From Myxococcus virescens (GTDB lineage: Bacteria; Myxococcota; Myxococcia; Myxococcales; Myxococcaceae): a stretch of 64,000 bases of DNA. A program made the position numbers and the translations under genes. Where the stretch lies: NCBI RefSeq assembly GCF_900101905.1, contig NZ_FNAJ01000001.1, positions 806,001 through 870,000 of the forward strand, read 5' to 3'. The stretch's first letter is position 1; each line of letters starts with the position of its first letter. This document shows positions 8,722 to 18,900 of the stretch, piece by piece. The notes beneath the pieces were generated by a model. That model was not told the DNA's origin, did no database searches, and saw only the letters and a program-made list of their open reading frames with translations.

Positions 8722-10497
8722 ATGCTCCTGCCCACCCTCCTCGCCATGACGCTGCATCAGGCACCGTCGTCCCTCACCACCGTCTCCGAACAGAGCGGCT
8801 GGACGCGCACGGGCCGCTACTCGGAAGTGGAGTCCCTCTGCCGCGCCTTCCCCAAGGCATTCCCAGGCAAGGTCCGCTGCGACACGATTGGCACCACGCC
8901 GGAAGGCCGGCCGCTGCTCGCGCTCGTCGCCAGCGCGGATGGCACCCTCACGCCCGCCGCCGCGGCGCGCAAGCAGCGCCCCGTCGTCTTCTTCCAGGGC
9001 GGCATCCACTCCGGTGAGATTGACGGCAAGGACGCTGGCTTCTGGCTGCTGCGCGACCTGCTCGCCGGGAAGGAGCAGCCCGGCGTCCTCAAGCGCGTCA
9101 CCGCCGTCTTCGTCCCCGTCTTCAACGTGGACGGCCATGAGCGCTTCGGCCCCAACCACCGTCCCAACCAGAATGGCCCCGAGGAGATGGGCTGGCGCGC
9201 CACCGCGCAGAACCTCAACCTCAACCGCGACTACGCCAAGGCGGAGGCCCCGGAGATGGTGGCCCTGCTGAAGTACCTCCACGCGTGGGACCCGCTCGTC
9301 TACGCCGACCTGCACGCCACCAACGGCGCCAAGTTCGAGCATGACGTGTCCGTGGGCATCGAGCCGCAGAAGTCCGGACCGGCCGCGCTGCGCGAGCTGG
9401 GCGTGAAGCTGCGCGAGGAGCTCTTCACCGAGCTGGAGTCCCAGCAGCACCTGCCCGTGCCCTTCTACCCGTCCTTCATCGAGGACGATGACCCCAGCTC
9501 CGGCTTCGCCTACGGCGTGCCGCCGCCGCGCTTCAGCCATGCCTACTGGGCCGCGCACCGCCGCTTCGGCGTGCTGGTGGAGACGCACTCGTGGAAGCCC
9601 TATGCGGAGCGCGTGAAGGCCACGCGGCATGTCGTGGCCAGCCTGCTGCGGCTGGTGGCTCGTGACGGCGCCGCCCTGCGCGCGGCGGTGAAGGCAGCGG
9701 ACGCGACGGACGCGGCCGGCAAGACGCGCGAGGTGGTGCTCGCGTGGAAGAACACGGAGCAGCAGCGGACCATCGACTTCCGGGGCTACGCCTATGAGCG
9801 GGGCGCCTCCGACGTGTCTGGCCAGACGTGGATTCGCTACGACGACACGAAGCCCCAGGTCTGGAAGGTGCCCTACTTCGAGGAGATTCAGCCCGCGCTC
9901 ACCGCCCCGCTGCCCGCGGGGGGCTACCTGGTGCCGCCCGCGCACGCCGCCTGGGTGGAGGCGAAGCTGGCCACGCACGGCCTGCGCTCGCAGCGCCTCT
10001 CCAAGCCCGTGGCCAGCGCGGCGGTGGAGCGCTTCCGCGCCACCGAGGCGAAGTGGAGCATCCAGTCCGTGGAGAACCGGCAGACGCTCAACGTGAAGGG
10101 CGCGTGGGAGCCACAGTCACAGGCCCTCCCCGCGGGCACGCTGTACGTGCCGGTGGCGCAGGAGGGCGTGGAGCTGGTGGCGCACCTGTTTGAGCCCACC
10201 GGGCCGGACTCGCTGCTGTCCTGGGGCTTCTTCAACGCCCACTTCGAGCAGAAGGAGTACGTGGAGGACTACGTGCTGGAGCCCTTCGCGCGGGAGCTGC
10301 TCGCGAAGGACGCTTCGGTGAAGGCGGAGTGGGAAGCGAAGCTGAAGGACCCGGCCTTCGCCAAGGACGCGCGCGCCCGCCTGCGCTTCTTCTATGAGCG
10401 CCACCCGGCCCGCGACGTCCAGCTCCGCGTCTACCCCGTGCTGCGCATCCAGGCCGCGCCCCAGGGGCTGGCGGCGGGGAAGCCGGCGAAGCCATAG
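8722..10497 (+). CDS. M14-family zinc carboxypeptidase-like protein
   Basis: About 591-aa peptidase of the M14 (carboxypeptidase A) superfamily. Zinc ligands are seen as HSGE (His96, Glu99) and LHATNG (His198). NLNRDY follows the usual substrate-binding region, and the catalytic glutamate is probably Glu287 in LVETHS. The N-terminus (MLLPTLLAMTLHQAPS) may be a short signal peptide, suggesting export. The ATG at 8722 has GGGAAGGG upstream; an in-frame ATG at 8662 would overlap the preceding gene. The C-terminal third (after about residue 430) is a family-specific extension that I do not recognise. The substrate could be peptides or cell-wall cross-bridges. Confidence 0.82.
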   Translation: MLLPTLLAMTLHQAPSSLTTVSEQSGWTRTGRYSEVESLCRAFPKAFPGKVRCDTIGTTPEGRPLLALVASADGTLTPAAAARKQRPVVFFQGGIHSGEIDGKDAGFWLLRDLLAGKEQPGVLKRVTAVFVPVFNVDGHERFGPNHRPNQNGPEEMGWRATAQNLNLNRDYAKAEAPEMVALLKYLHAWDPLVYADLHATNGAKFEHDVSVGIEPQKSGPAALRELGVKLREELFTELESQQHLPVPFYPSFIEDDDPSSGFAYGVPPPRFSHAYWAAHRRFGVLVETHSWKPYAERVKATRHVVASLLRLVARDGAALRAAVKAADATDAAGKTREVVLAWKNTEQQRTIDFRGYAYERGASDVSGQTWIRYDDTKPQVWKVPYFEEIQPALTAPLPAGGYLVPPAHAAWVEAKLATHGLRSQRLSKPVASAAVERFRATEAKWSIQSVENRQTLNVKGAWEPQSQALPAGTLYVPVAQEGVELVAHLFEPTGPDSLLSWGFFNAHFEQKEYVEDYVLEPFARELLAKDASVKAEWEAKLKDPAFAKDARARLRFFYERHPARDVQLRVYPVLRIQAAPQGLAAGKPAKP

Positions 10498-10520
10498 GAA
10501 GTCTGGCCATGAAATGAAGA

Positions 10521-10553
10521 CGCCCCGGAGCCAGCAGGCCCCGGGGCGTTTTT
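10521..10553 (+). terminator. Rho-independent terminator of the M14 peptidase gene
   Basis: CGCCCCGG (10521-10528) pairs with CCGGGGCG (10541-10548) and is followed by five T residues. It lies 24 bp after the peptidase stop codon, between two converging genes. Confidence 0.85.
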
Positions 10554-10613
10554 CATTCAGCCCTGCTGACTCCGGCCTCCTTCTTCAACGAAGGCCGGAG
10601 CGCTTCCGCATCA

Positions 10614-13600
10614 TCAGCCGATGATGCCTTCGCAGGCGCAGTAGCTCTGGTTGCAGACCGCGTTCGGACCGCAGCCGCCGCAGTCCGACTTACAGGCACA
10701 GGCGCACGTGTTGGGGTCCGCCTGGTACCGGTCACCGCAGTTCAGCGCGGCCGTGTCACACACGCAGCCGCACGCGTTCGAGTCGAACTTGAAGCCCGGC
10801 GCGCAGGTGGCCGACTGGACGCACGAGCACGAGCAGGTGTCCGTGTTGCACGTCTCGTACGTGCCGCACGTGCCGCCGCAGTCCGGCGCGCAGGTGAAGG
10901 CGCACACCGCGGGGTCCGTGTTGCACACCTGGCCCGGGTCACCGCCGCCGCCGCAGTCCGCCGGGCACTCGCACTGGTCCGTGGTGCGGTTGCACGTCAG
11001 CTTGCCTTCGCAGAAGTCCGGGTCGTTCGGGTCGTGGTACGGGTCCGCCGCGCACGGCGCGGGGATGCCGTTCGGGTTCGTCGTGCGGTCCGTCCAGTAG
11101 CGGTAGGACAGCGCCGCCTGGGTGGTCCCCGCGTTCTGCGGGCGGCACCCGCCGTAGAAGGACACCGCGCGGCTGATGCCGTCCACGTCGAAGCCGTGAG
11201 TGCGGCTGCGTGGCAGGTCTCCCGGCGTGGGGCACTGCGACATGTTCGTCACCGCGTCCATGGCCACCTTCAGCGAGGCGCCGATGGGCGGCTTCTGCGT
11301 CCGGTAACCCACCGACGCGATGACGCTATCGATGATGGCGTTGATGGTGGTGGTGATGGCGTTCGAGTCCCGGATGCTGCCGTACACGCCGCCGGTGGCC
11401 TGGATGATGTCCAGGTGCCGCGGGTTCCGGGGGTCTTCCTGGGTCTGGCACCAGGTGCTGGTGTCGCTGGTGGCGTTCTCGTGCGGGCAGAGGATGCCGT
11501 GCACGTCGATGGGCTGGTTCAGGGGGTTGCGGTTCGTCCCCGAGGTGTTGCCCGTGCCCAGGAAGTACTGGGTGTAGGTGTCGATGCTGTCGGTGGACTG
11601 GTCCCGCGTGTCCGTCAGGATGACGACCACGACCTTGGCGCCCGTGCGGAAGCGCGTCTCCGTCGTGCCACCGGAGGAGCCCAGCAGGTTGATGACGGCG
11701 CGAGCCGCATCCAGCGGACGCTCCGTGCCGTTTCCGCTCTGCCCCACCCAGCACTGCGCGTTGGACGAACAGGTGGTGGGCTGGGTCCCCGTGGGGATGG
11801 TGACGGTGGTGCACTGGCCGTTGTTGCCGCAGGTGCTGTTCTGCGTCAGCCACGCCCGGAACTGGTTGATGTTCTGCGTGAAGCCACGCAGCAGCCCCGA
11901 GTTCGAACCACTGCCATAGGTATAGGTGGTGCTCACCATCGCCAGGCGGTAATCCAGCGTCGCGTTGGCCAGCTTGGCCGCCACGGCCGAGGCCGCGTTG
12001 GCCAGCGACTGCTGCGACGAGGCCATGGAGCCGCTGTCGTCCACCACGAAGAGGAAGTCCACCACCGCCTGCCGCACGGTGAACTTCTCGCACTGCACCG
12101 CGTCCGCGTCACCGAACTGCGCCAGCGCCGAGCCACCCGCCGTGTCCGCCGTCGTGAAGAGGCTGCCCGCCTCGTTGTAACGAGACGTCGGGGTGATGGC
12201 CATCACCACCACCACGCTCTGGTCGGAGCGGTGCACGTACTGCGCCTGCATGGTGAAGGGCCCGGTGATGCCGGCCGTTCCCGTCAGCTCTCCCGTGCTT
12301 CCGGGCACCAGCGAGCGGGTCAGGGTGTTGGTGAACGTCTTCAGGTCCGCGCTACCCGACAGGGCGTAGCGCGCCGACAGCGCGGCGTAGCCGTCCCAGG
12401 TGGTGAAGGTCTGCTGGAAGTCACGCGTGGCGGAGTTGAACGACGCGGAGCGGATGCCCGCCTCGTCGTTCGTGGGGTTGGACGACGTGCCCACGCGGCC
12501 GCGCTTGTACGCAATCAGCGTCACCTGCTTGGTGGCGTCCCAGCCGATGATGCCCACCGCGTTGTTGCCATCGCGGATGGTGCGCAGGTTGGCGTCCGTG
12601 AAGGTGGAGGGCAGCGCCAGCCGCAGGTCCGCGCCGTTCTCTTCCTTGAAGGTGACGGTGCGCAGGTTGGACGTGCGGCAGGCCTGGCCCGCCGGCGTCC
12701 CAGCCGCGCCGTCGGCGGAGTCGTTCGGGTTCAGCTCGCCCTCGTCCACGCGCCCGTTCTGGTTGGCGTCCTCCGCGCCGTCCTGGATGCCGTCACCGTC
12801 GCTGTCGGGGTTCGTCGGGGACGTGGTGGTCGTCGGGTCCGCGTCGCCCACGTAGCCACAGTTCTGACGCGGCGCCTGCGCCGTCGTCACACCCAGCTCC
12901 AGGCCGTCCAGCAGGCCGTCACCGTCCGTGTCGGGGTTGGTCGGGTCCGTCTCGCCCGGGTCCACGCGGCCGTTACCGTTGGTGTCCTCACCGCGGAAGC
13001 CATTGCGGCCCGGGCCGTCCTGGAGACCGTCGCAGTCGGTGTCCGCCAGGCGGGGGTCCGTCTCACCGGCGTCCACGCGGCCGTTGCGGTTCTTGTCCTC
13101 GACACCGTCCTGGATGCCGTCACCGTCCGTGTCGGCGTTGTTCGGGTCCGTGCCCGTCGCAACCTCCACCGAGTCCGGGATGCCGTCGAAGTCGGCGTCC
13201 GGAATCGACGCGGCGCAGTCCGCCACGCGCGGGTCCGTCTCGTTGCCGTCCACGATGCCGTTGCGGTTGATGTCCTCGTCACCGTCGCTGCAGGTGTCGC
13301 CGTCCGAATCCGGGGCGAGCGGGTTGGTGCCGGTGCGCGACTCCAGGCCGTCATCCAGGCCGTCGCCATCCGTGTCGCGCTTGCGCGGGTCCGTCTCACC
13401 GGGGCTCACCACGCCGTTGCGGTTGGCGTCCTCCGCACCGTCCGACAGGCCGTCAGCATCCGAGTCGATGGCGTTCGGGTCCGTCTCGCCCGGGTCCCTC
13501 CGGCCGTTGCGGTTGAGGTCCTCCAGGCCGTCCGGGATGCCGTCGCCGTCCGTGTCCGCCAGCACCGGCGAGGTGCGCGTGGTCGTGTCCTGGTCACCGG

Positions 13601-14006
13601 GGAAGTTGCAGCGGGGGTCGGGGCTCGAGGTGCGGCCCACCTCCACGCCGTCGCGGATGCCGTCGCCATCCGTGTCACGCAGGCCGGGGTTCGTCTTCGC
13701 GCCGCCGGGATAGATGGTCGCGAACTCCTCCGCGTCCGTCAGGCCGTCACAGTCGGAGTCCTTCGTCGAGTTGTCAGGGTCATCGATATCCGTGGGCACC
13801 TCACCCGGGTCAGGGTCCGGATCCGGAATCACGCCCGCGTCTTCTTCAAGCGGGCCGGCATCCGTACCGCCGTCCCCGTCGCCACCGGGGCCAGCATCGG
13901 TGTTCGGTTGTGGATTGGGGTCAGGGTCTTTCCCACCGCCGCAGCCAGTCAGCAACGACGCTGCCAGCAACGCGCAGGTGAAATACCGCATCAGGGAGTT
14001 GCGCAT
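10614..14006 (-). CDS. Large TSP3-repeat / VWA-domain surface lipoprotein
   Basis: About 1130-aa exported lipoprotein (lipobox LLTGC after a short signal peptide). Residues ~80-440 are calcium-binding thrombospondin-type-3-like repeats of the form DTDGDGIPDGLED followed by NRNG and GETDP. Residues ~650-870 form a von Willebrand A domain with a MIDAS start DDSGSM near residue 657-661 and a later TDTRDQS. The last ~130 residues are a Cys-rich stretch of several CxC/CxxC modules. This architecture suits an adhesin on the outer surface. From memory it resembles the Myxococcus gliding-motility lipoprotein CglD, but I could not verify that, so no symbol is given. The ATG at 14006 is chosen over the frame start at 14036 because GGAG precedes it by 9 bases and the signal peptide fits. 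The repeats make the opposite strand look falsely open. Confidence 0.85.
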   Translation of the reverse strand: MRNSLMRYFTCALLAASLLTGCGGGKDPDPNPQPNTDAGPGGDGDGGTDAGPLEEDAGVIPDPDPDPGEVPTDIDDPDNSTKDSDCDGLTDAEEFATIYPGGAKTNPGLRDTDGDGIRDGVEVGRTSSPDPRCNFPGDQDTTTRTSPVLADTDGDGIPDGLEDLNRNGRRDPGETDPNAIDSDADGLSDGAEDANRNGVVSPGETDPRKRDTDGDGLDDGLESRTGTNPLAPDSDGDTCSDGDEDINRNGIVDGNETDPRVADCAASIPDADFDGIPDSVEVATGTDPNNADTDGDGIQDGVEDKNRNGRVDAGETDPRLADTDCDGLQDGPGRNGFRGEDTNGNGRVDPGETDPTNPDTDGDGLLDGLELGVTTAQAPRQNCGYVGDADPTTTTSPTNPDSDGDGIQDGAEDANQNGRVDEGELNPNDSADGAAGTPAGQACRTSNLRTVTFKEENGADLRLALPSTFTDANLRTIRDGNNAVGIIGWDATKQVTLIAYKRGRVGTSSNPTNDEAGIRSASFNSATRDFQQTFTTWDGYAALSARYALSGSADLKTFTNTLTRSLVPGSTGELTGTAGITGPFTMQAQYVHRSDQSVVVVMAITPTSRYNEAGSLFTTADTAGGSALAQFGDADAVQCEKFTVRQAVVDFLFVVDDSGSMASSQQSLANAASAVAAKLANATLDYRLAMVSTTYTYGSGSNSGLLRGFTQNINQFRAWLTQNSTCGNNGQCTTVTIPTGTQPTTCSSNAQCWVGQSGNGTERPLDAARAVINLLGSSGGTTETRFRTGAKVVVVILTDTRDQSTDSIDTYTQYFLGTGNTSGTNRNPLNQPIDVHGILCPHENATSDTSTWCQTQEDPRNPRHLDIIQATGGVYGSIRDSNAITTTINAIIDSVIASVGYRTQKPPIGASLKVAMDAVTNMSQCPTPGDLPRSRTHGFDVDGISRAVSFYGGCRPQNAGTTQAALSYRYWTDRTTNPNGIPAPCAADPYHDPNDPDFCEGKLTCNRTTDQCECPADCGGGGDPGQVCNTDPAVCAFTCAPDCGGTCGTYETCNTDTCSCSCVQSATCAPGFKFDSNACGCVCDTAALNCGDRYQADPNTCACACKSDCGGCGPNAVCNQSYCACEGIIG

Positions 14007-14222
14007 CGTCTTTGACTCCAATGACTCCGACTCCAAGTGGGGGGTGAGTCGAAGCAGACTTCCATAATAGAGAACAACGCGGGAGTTTCCGAGTACCTGT
14101 TCCCCTGGGGCAACTCGGAGTCGGGGTCTGGATGATCCCAGTCCAGTGACGTGGCTGGATTGTGCCCAGGCTGTTGGTAAACGGGGTTCGCGGGTTGAGA
14201 GGGCTCGGCTATCGTCGCACCC

Positions 14223-15050
14223 GTGCCCGTCTTCGGTCTTGCGGCATTGTGGAATGGCTCGGCTCCCCCGGAGCGCGTGGCGGCCTGGGTGGAAGGGATT
14301 GGCGAGGTGCTCACCTCCGCGCAGTCACTCCAGCTCGTGGTGGCCCTGCGCCCCGAGGAAGCAGGCATTGAATTGAAGGTGGAGGCTCCAGGCTATCCAC
14401 GCTCCGCCGTGGAGCGGCTCGCGGAGGACGCGAAGCGCAGCGGCGGCACGTTCGTGGAGCTGTGGCGTCTGCCCAAGGCGGAGCGAGATGCCTTTCGCGC
14501 GGCGGCCTTCGGGGGCGGCACCCCCTTCCGGGGAGACGAATGCTCCGCCGCGGCGCGGGTGCTTCAGCAGCACCTGACCACGCTGCCCGTCAGCAGCGTG
14601 CGTCCCGCGGGGCCCACCGTGGGTGGCGCCGCGGCCTCCGTGCCTCAACCGAGCCCGAAGCCCATGGAGGCGCCCGCTCCCTCCCCCAGCAACCAGCCGC
14701 ACCAGGTGCTCGTCCGTCCGCCGGAGGGGCCTCAGCGTCGCGGTCGCCGCTTCGCCGTGAAGCTGGAAATGGAGTTCCGGACCGAGTTGGACTTCGTGCG
14801 TGAGCACGCCCTCAACATCTCCAATGGCGGCCTCTTCGTGCGCACCGCGCACCGGCCCCTCCCCGACAGCGTCGTCACCGTGGACGTGAAGCTGCCCAAC
14901 GGCGAACGCTTGCAGGGCGACGCGGTGGTGGTCCACGTGGTGGACGACCCGTACACGGGCGGCGTGGGACTGGCGTTCCTCAACGACGACGCCACCTTCT
15001 CCCAGACGCTGGACGACTACCTGGCGAGCCTCGCGGGTGGCGTGGGCTGA
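14223..15050 (+). CDS. PilZ-domain protein (myxobacterial paralogous type)
   Basis: About 275-aa cytoplasmic protein with a C-terminal PilZ domain. RRGRR near residue 176 and NISNGG about 25 residues later match the RxxxR and (D/N)xSxxG c-di-GMP-binding motifs. GGVGLAFLNDD closes the domain, as in the myxobacterial PilZ paralogue family. The N-terminal ~90 residues form an unknown domain, followed by a Pro-rich linker. The start is uncertain: GTG at 14223 is the best available. The next gene, a protein kinase, begins 2-5 bp after the stop, so the two are probably co-transcribed. Likely role: c-di-GMP-responsive control, target unknown. Confidence 0.82.
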   Translation: MPVFGLAALWNGSAPPERVAAWVEGIGEVLTSAQSLQLVVALRPEEAGIELKVEAPGYPRSAVERLAEDAKRSGGTFVELWRLPKAERDAFRAAAFGGGTPFRGDECSAAARVLQQHLTTLPVSSVRPAGPTVGGAAASVPQPSPKPMEAPAPSPSNQPHQVLVRPPEGPQRRGRRFAVKLEMEFRTELDFVREHALNISNGGLFVRTAHRPLPDSVVTVDVKLPNGERLQGDAVVVHVVDDPYTGGVGLAFLNDDATFSQTLDDYLASLAGGVG

Positions 15051-15055
15051 ACGTG

Positions 15056-15979
15056 ATGGAGAACGTGCGGGAAATCTGGCCTCGCGACCATGGCCGCTTC
15101 CAGTTGATGTCCCGGCTGGGACGCGGCGGCATGGCGGAGGTGTTTCTCGCGCGGATGCAGCAGGGCCCACATGCCGGAGCGCAGGTGGCCCTCAAGCGCG
15201 TGCGTCCCGAGCGACTGAGAGACGCGGAGGCCCACGAGCAGCTCCTGCACGAAGCCGAGCTCGCCCGCTGCCTGCGCCACCCGTACATCGTCGGCTTCGT
15301 GGAGTACGGCGAGCTGCCGGACGGTGGCTACCTGGCGCTGGAGCTGGTGGAAGGCCCCGACCTGGGCCGCGTGCTGGCGCGGTGCCGCCGCCGCCGCATC
15401 GAGCTGCCCATCGACATCTCCGTGCTCATCGTCCGGCAGGTGCTGGAGGCCCTGTCGCACGCGCACCATGCCGTCAGCACCACGGGCCGCCCCCTGGGCG
15501 TGGTGCACTGCGACGTGTCCCCGCACAACGTGCTGCTGTCCCGCACCGGTGAGGTGAAGCTGGCGGACTTCGGCGTGGCGCGCTCCCGCGCGGGCGCGGT
15601 GCAGGACACCCGGCGGCTGGGCAAGCAGCACTACCGCTCCCCGGAGCTGCTCGCGGGCGACGTGTCCGTGGCGGTGGACCTGTGGGCGACGGCGGTGCTG
15701 CTCTACGAGCTGCTGGCGCTGGAGTCGCCCTTCCCTTCCGGCCCGGAGGAGCAGGTGGAGTCCTCCATCCGCGGCGGCCGGGTGACGCCCGTGCGCATGC
15801 GTGTGCCCGGCGTCCCCGACGCGCTGGCGCTGGTGTTGGATCGCGCGCTGGCGCCCGTCCCTTCGCAGCGCTTCGGCTCCGCGGAGCAGTTCGCCCGGGC
15901 CCTGGCGCCGCTGAGCGATGACCGCGTGGCCACGCCCCTGGCCGTGGCCGCGGTGGTGCGCGGACTGATGGAGACCTGA
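15056..15979 (+). CDS. Compact Ser/Thr protein kinase (Hanks type)
   Basis: 307-aa kinase consisting of little more than the catalytic domain. It has the glycine loop LGRGGMAEVF, catalytic-lysine motif VALKRV, catalytic loop HCDVSPHN, DFGVARS, and SPELL in place of the usual APE. HCD replaces HRD, so the catalytic Asp is kept but the preceding Arg is not, a variant also seen in other myxobacterial kinases. There is no transmembrane segment or sensor domain, so it is likely a soluble relay kinase. ATG at 15056 (or GTG at 15053) follows the PilZ gene almost directly, suggesting a functional link with c-di-GMP signalling. Confidence 0.88.
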   Translation: MENVREIWPRDHGRFQLMSRLGRGGMAEVFLARMQQGPHAGAQVALKRVRPERLRDAEAHEQLLHEAELARCLRHPYIVGFVEYGELPDGGYLALELVEGPDLGRVLARCRRRRIELPIDISVLIVRQVLEALSHAHHAVSTTGRPLGVVHCDVSPHNVLLSRTGEVKLADFGVARSRAGAVQDTRRLGKQHYRSPELLAGDVSVAVDLWATAVLLYELLALESPFPSGPEEQVESSIRGGRVTPVRMRVPGVPDALALVLDRALAPVPSQRFGSAEQFARALAPLSDDRVATPLAVAAVVRGLMET

Positions 15980-15994
15980 GCCCGCCAGGGGTCG

Positions 15995-18900
15995 CTACGC
16001 CACCTCCTGCTGTCCCATGGAAGGAGGCACCATGCCCGGGTCGCCCTCCACCACCAGCCGGCTGCGCCCGCCGCCCTGCTTCACCACGCGCACCTGCACG
16101 CCGATGCGCTCCGCCATGCCGCTGACGTGCGAGATGATGCCCACCTGCCGGCCCGTGGCCTGGAGCGCGTCCAGCGTGGCCAGGGCCACCTCCAGCGTCT
16201 CCGGGTCCAGCGTGCCGAAGCCCTCGTCGATGAAGAGCGTCTCCACTTGCGTCGTCTCCGACGAAAGGGACGCCAGCCCCAACGCGAGCGCCAGGGACAC
16301 CAGGAAGCTCTCACCGCCGGACAGGCTGGCCACGCTGCGGACCTCGTCGCCCATGTCCCCGTCCACGATTTGGAGGTCCAGGTCGTGTCCGGGCACGCGC
16401 ATCAGCCGGTAGCGCCGCGCGAGCTCCCGCAGGTGCGCGTTGGCGTGCAGCAGCAAGGCGTCCAGCGTGAGGCTCTGGGCGAAGACCTTGAAGCGCTTGC
16501 CATCGTGCGAGCCGATGAGGTCGCCCAACACCTTCCACACCTCCGCCGCGCGGCGGCCCTCCTCCAGGGCCGCGGCCTCGGTGCCGTGCCGCGCCCGCGC
16601 CGTGTCGTCCGCCTCCAGGCGCGCGTGCAGCGCGGCCTCGGCATGACGACGGGCCTCGACCTCCGCGCGCAGCCGCTCGCATTCGGCGCCCGCGTCCTGC
16701 TCGGAGAGCGCCGGAGGTCCTGAGTCCTCGTGCCGCGCGCGACGCTCGCTTCGCTCCGCCAGCACGGCGGTCGCCTGGGCGAGCGCCTCGCGCAGGGCCG
16801 ACAATGCGCGAGCCTCTGCTTCACGCCAGGCCGCGTCGAAGGCCAGCAGCGTCCGCACCGCCTCCAGCGTGGTCCCACGCGCGGCGAGCAGCGTTGTCAG
16901 CGCGGCGCCTTCCGACTCACGCAGGGCCAGCGCCTCCGTCCTGGCGCGCACGGCATCCTCGGCACGCGCGGTGGCGACCTGCGCCGCCTGACGCGCCGCC
17001 TCGGCGCGCTCACGTGCCTGCTCGAAGGCCGACTCCGTGGCCTCCAGCCGTGCCTGGAGCTCGGCGCGGACCTCCGCCGTGGGACGGCCGTGCAGCAGGG
17101 CCGCGCGTGCGCGGGTCAGCTCGCCGCGCTCCTGCTCCTTGCGCACGGCGAAGGCCTGATGTTCCTCGGCGTGGCGGGTGCTCACCTCCACCAATCCCTG
17201 CGCCCGGGCGCGATGACGCTGCTCCTCGGCCTCGCGCTCCTCCGCCTTCAGGCGGGCCTCCTCCTTCCCCTTCCACATCACCACCCGCTCTCCACACTTG
17301 CGGCGGAAGGTGGCCGGGTCCTCCTCCAGCTTCCGCTCCCAGCCCACGTCCGCGGTGAAGACGGGTGACACCTCCGCGAGCACCTGCCGCAACGTCTGCT
17401 CCGCGGTCTCGAGCCGGGCATGGACGTCCTTGAGCACCGACTCCGCGCGCGACAGCGCCTCCTCCGCCCGGCGCAGCGACTCCGCCGCCACCTCGCGCCG
17501 CGTGCGCTGCGTCTCCAGCGCCGCGCGGGCCTCTCGCGCGGTGCGGGCCAGTGACTCGTCGGCCTGCTCGTCGGCCTTCAGCGCCGCCAGCCGCTCCGCG
17601 ACCTCGGCACGCGCCGCGTCGAGCCACGCTCCCGCCTCGGGCGAGCCCCCTGCGGCCGGTGGCGACGCGTCAGCGCCTCCGGCTCGCGCCGACGACCGCG
17701 CAGCCTCGGCGCCCCCGTCCACACTGGACATTCGAGCGCTGCCATCAGACTCCGGCACGGAGGTGGTACGGGAGGACACTTCCACGCCCTCTTCCCGAAT
17801 GGACTCCAGCCACGAGGCACGCCCCTTCCGCCAGGCCTCACCGTGCGCCTCCGCGCGGGCCTCCGCGGACTGCCTGCGCGCCTCCGCCTGTCCGGCGCGC
17901 GCATTCGCCGCCGCGCGCCGAGCGCTCGCCGCCACCTCCGCCTGGGTGGCCGCGGTCCGCTCCGTCTCCAGCGTCTCCACACGCGAAGCGGCTTCCGCGA
18001 CCAGCCCCTCGAGCGCGGACACCTCGCGCGCGTAGGGGTGCTCTTCCGCGCCACACAACGGGCACGCCTCACCGTCCTTCAGCAAGGCACGGTGGGACGC
18101 ATAGCCCTGCGTCGCCTGCGCCAGCGACAGCGAGCGCTGCGCCTCCTTGAGCGCGGCTTCCCCCTGCGTCCGCCGGGTCTCCGCCGCGCGCACTTCCGCC
18201 GTCGCGGCCTCGACCTCCGCCTTCGCCGCCTTCACCTCCGTGCCCGCCTCGCGAGCCTCGGCCTCATCCGCGACGAGCCCCTCGTGAGCCGTCTTCAAGA
18301 CCCGCACGGCCTCCTGCCGCGCCAACAGGCGTTCACGCTGCGCCCGCCGCTGCGCGCCCGTCTCCGTCCCCACGGCCGCCTCGGCATGCGTCGCCGCGGC
18401 CAGGGCCATCTCCTCCGCACGGACCGCGGCATCCCGCTCCCCCCGCCGAAGGCCCACCGTCTCGCGCAGTCCCTCCACCTCACCGAGCAGCCGTCCGGAC
18501 TCCTCACCCGCCTTGCGCCGCTCGCCCTGCGCCCCCTCGTAGCGTTCCAGCTCGCGATGCCAGCGCGGCCACTCGCTCGTGAGCGCGACCCAGTGCGCCT
18601 TCTCCGTCAGCCAGTGCCTCGCGGCCTCCCCCTTGTCCCGTGCCTCGGCCTCGCGCACGAGCACGGCATCCAGCTCCGCCTTCGCCTCCGCCAGCGCCGC
18701 CTGGGACGTCTCCGCCCGCGCCCGCGCCTCACGCGCCTCCCGGGAGACACCCTCCAGCCGCGCATCCAGTCGCGCCGCCTCCTCCAGCGCGGGACGCGTC
18801 GCCACCTCCCGCTCCTGCGCCGCGGCGCGCGCGGTCTCCGCCTCCAGCTGCCCCACCCGCCGCGCCGAGACCTCCGACAGCGCCGCCTCCACCTCCGACG

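Noticed and set aside
10570..10600. 9-bp inverted repeat between the M14 peptidase and VWA genes as a terminator
   Set aside because: A good stem (CTCCGGCCT/AGGCCGGAG), but no T-run follows on either strand. The peptidase terminator at 10521-10553 is clear, while this one is only possible.
11034..14015. 993-aa open frame on the plus strand
   Set aside because: Shadow of the TSP3/VWA lipoprotein gene. The Val/Arg repeats arise from the DxDxDG repeat codons on the other strand.
14063..14095. ECF-like promoter (GGAAAC ... TCTATT, minus strand) before the VWA lipoprotein gene
   Set aside because: The spacer is too short and the -10 is not convincing; not distinguishable from chance.
14148..14170. 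Possible -24/-12 element before the PilZ gene (TGGCTG ... TGCC)
   Set aside because: GG-to-GC spacing is 9 rather than the required 10 bp.
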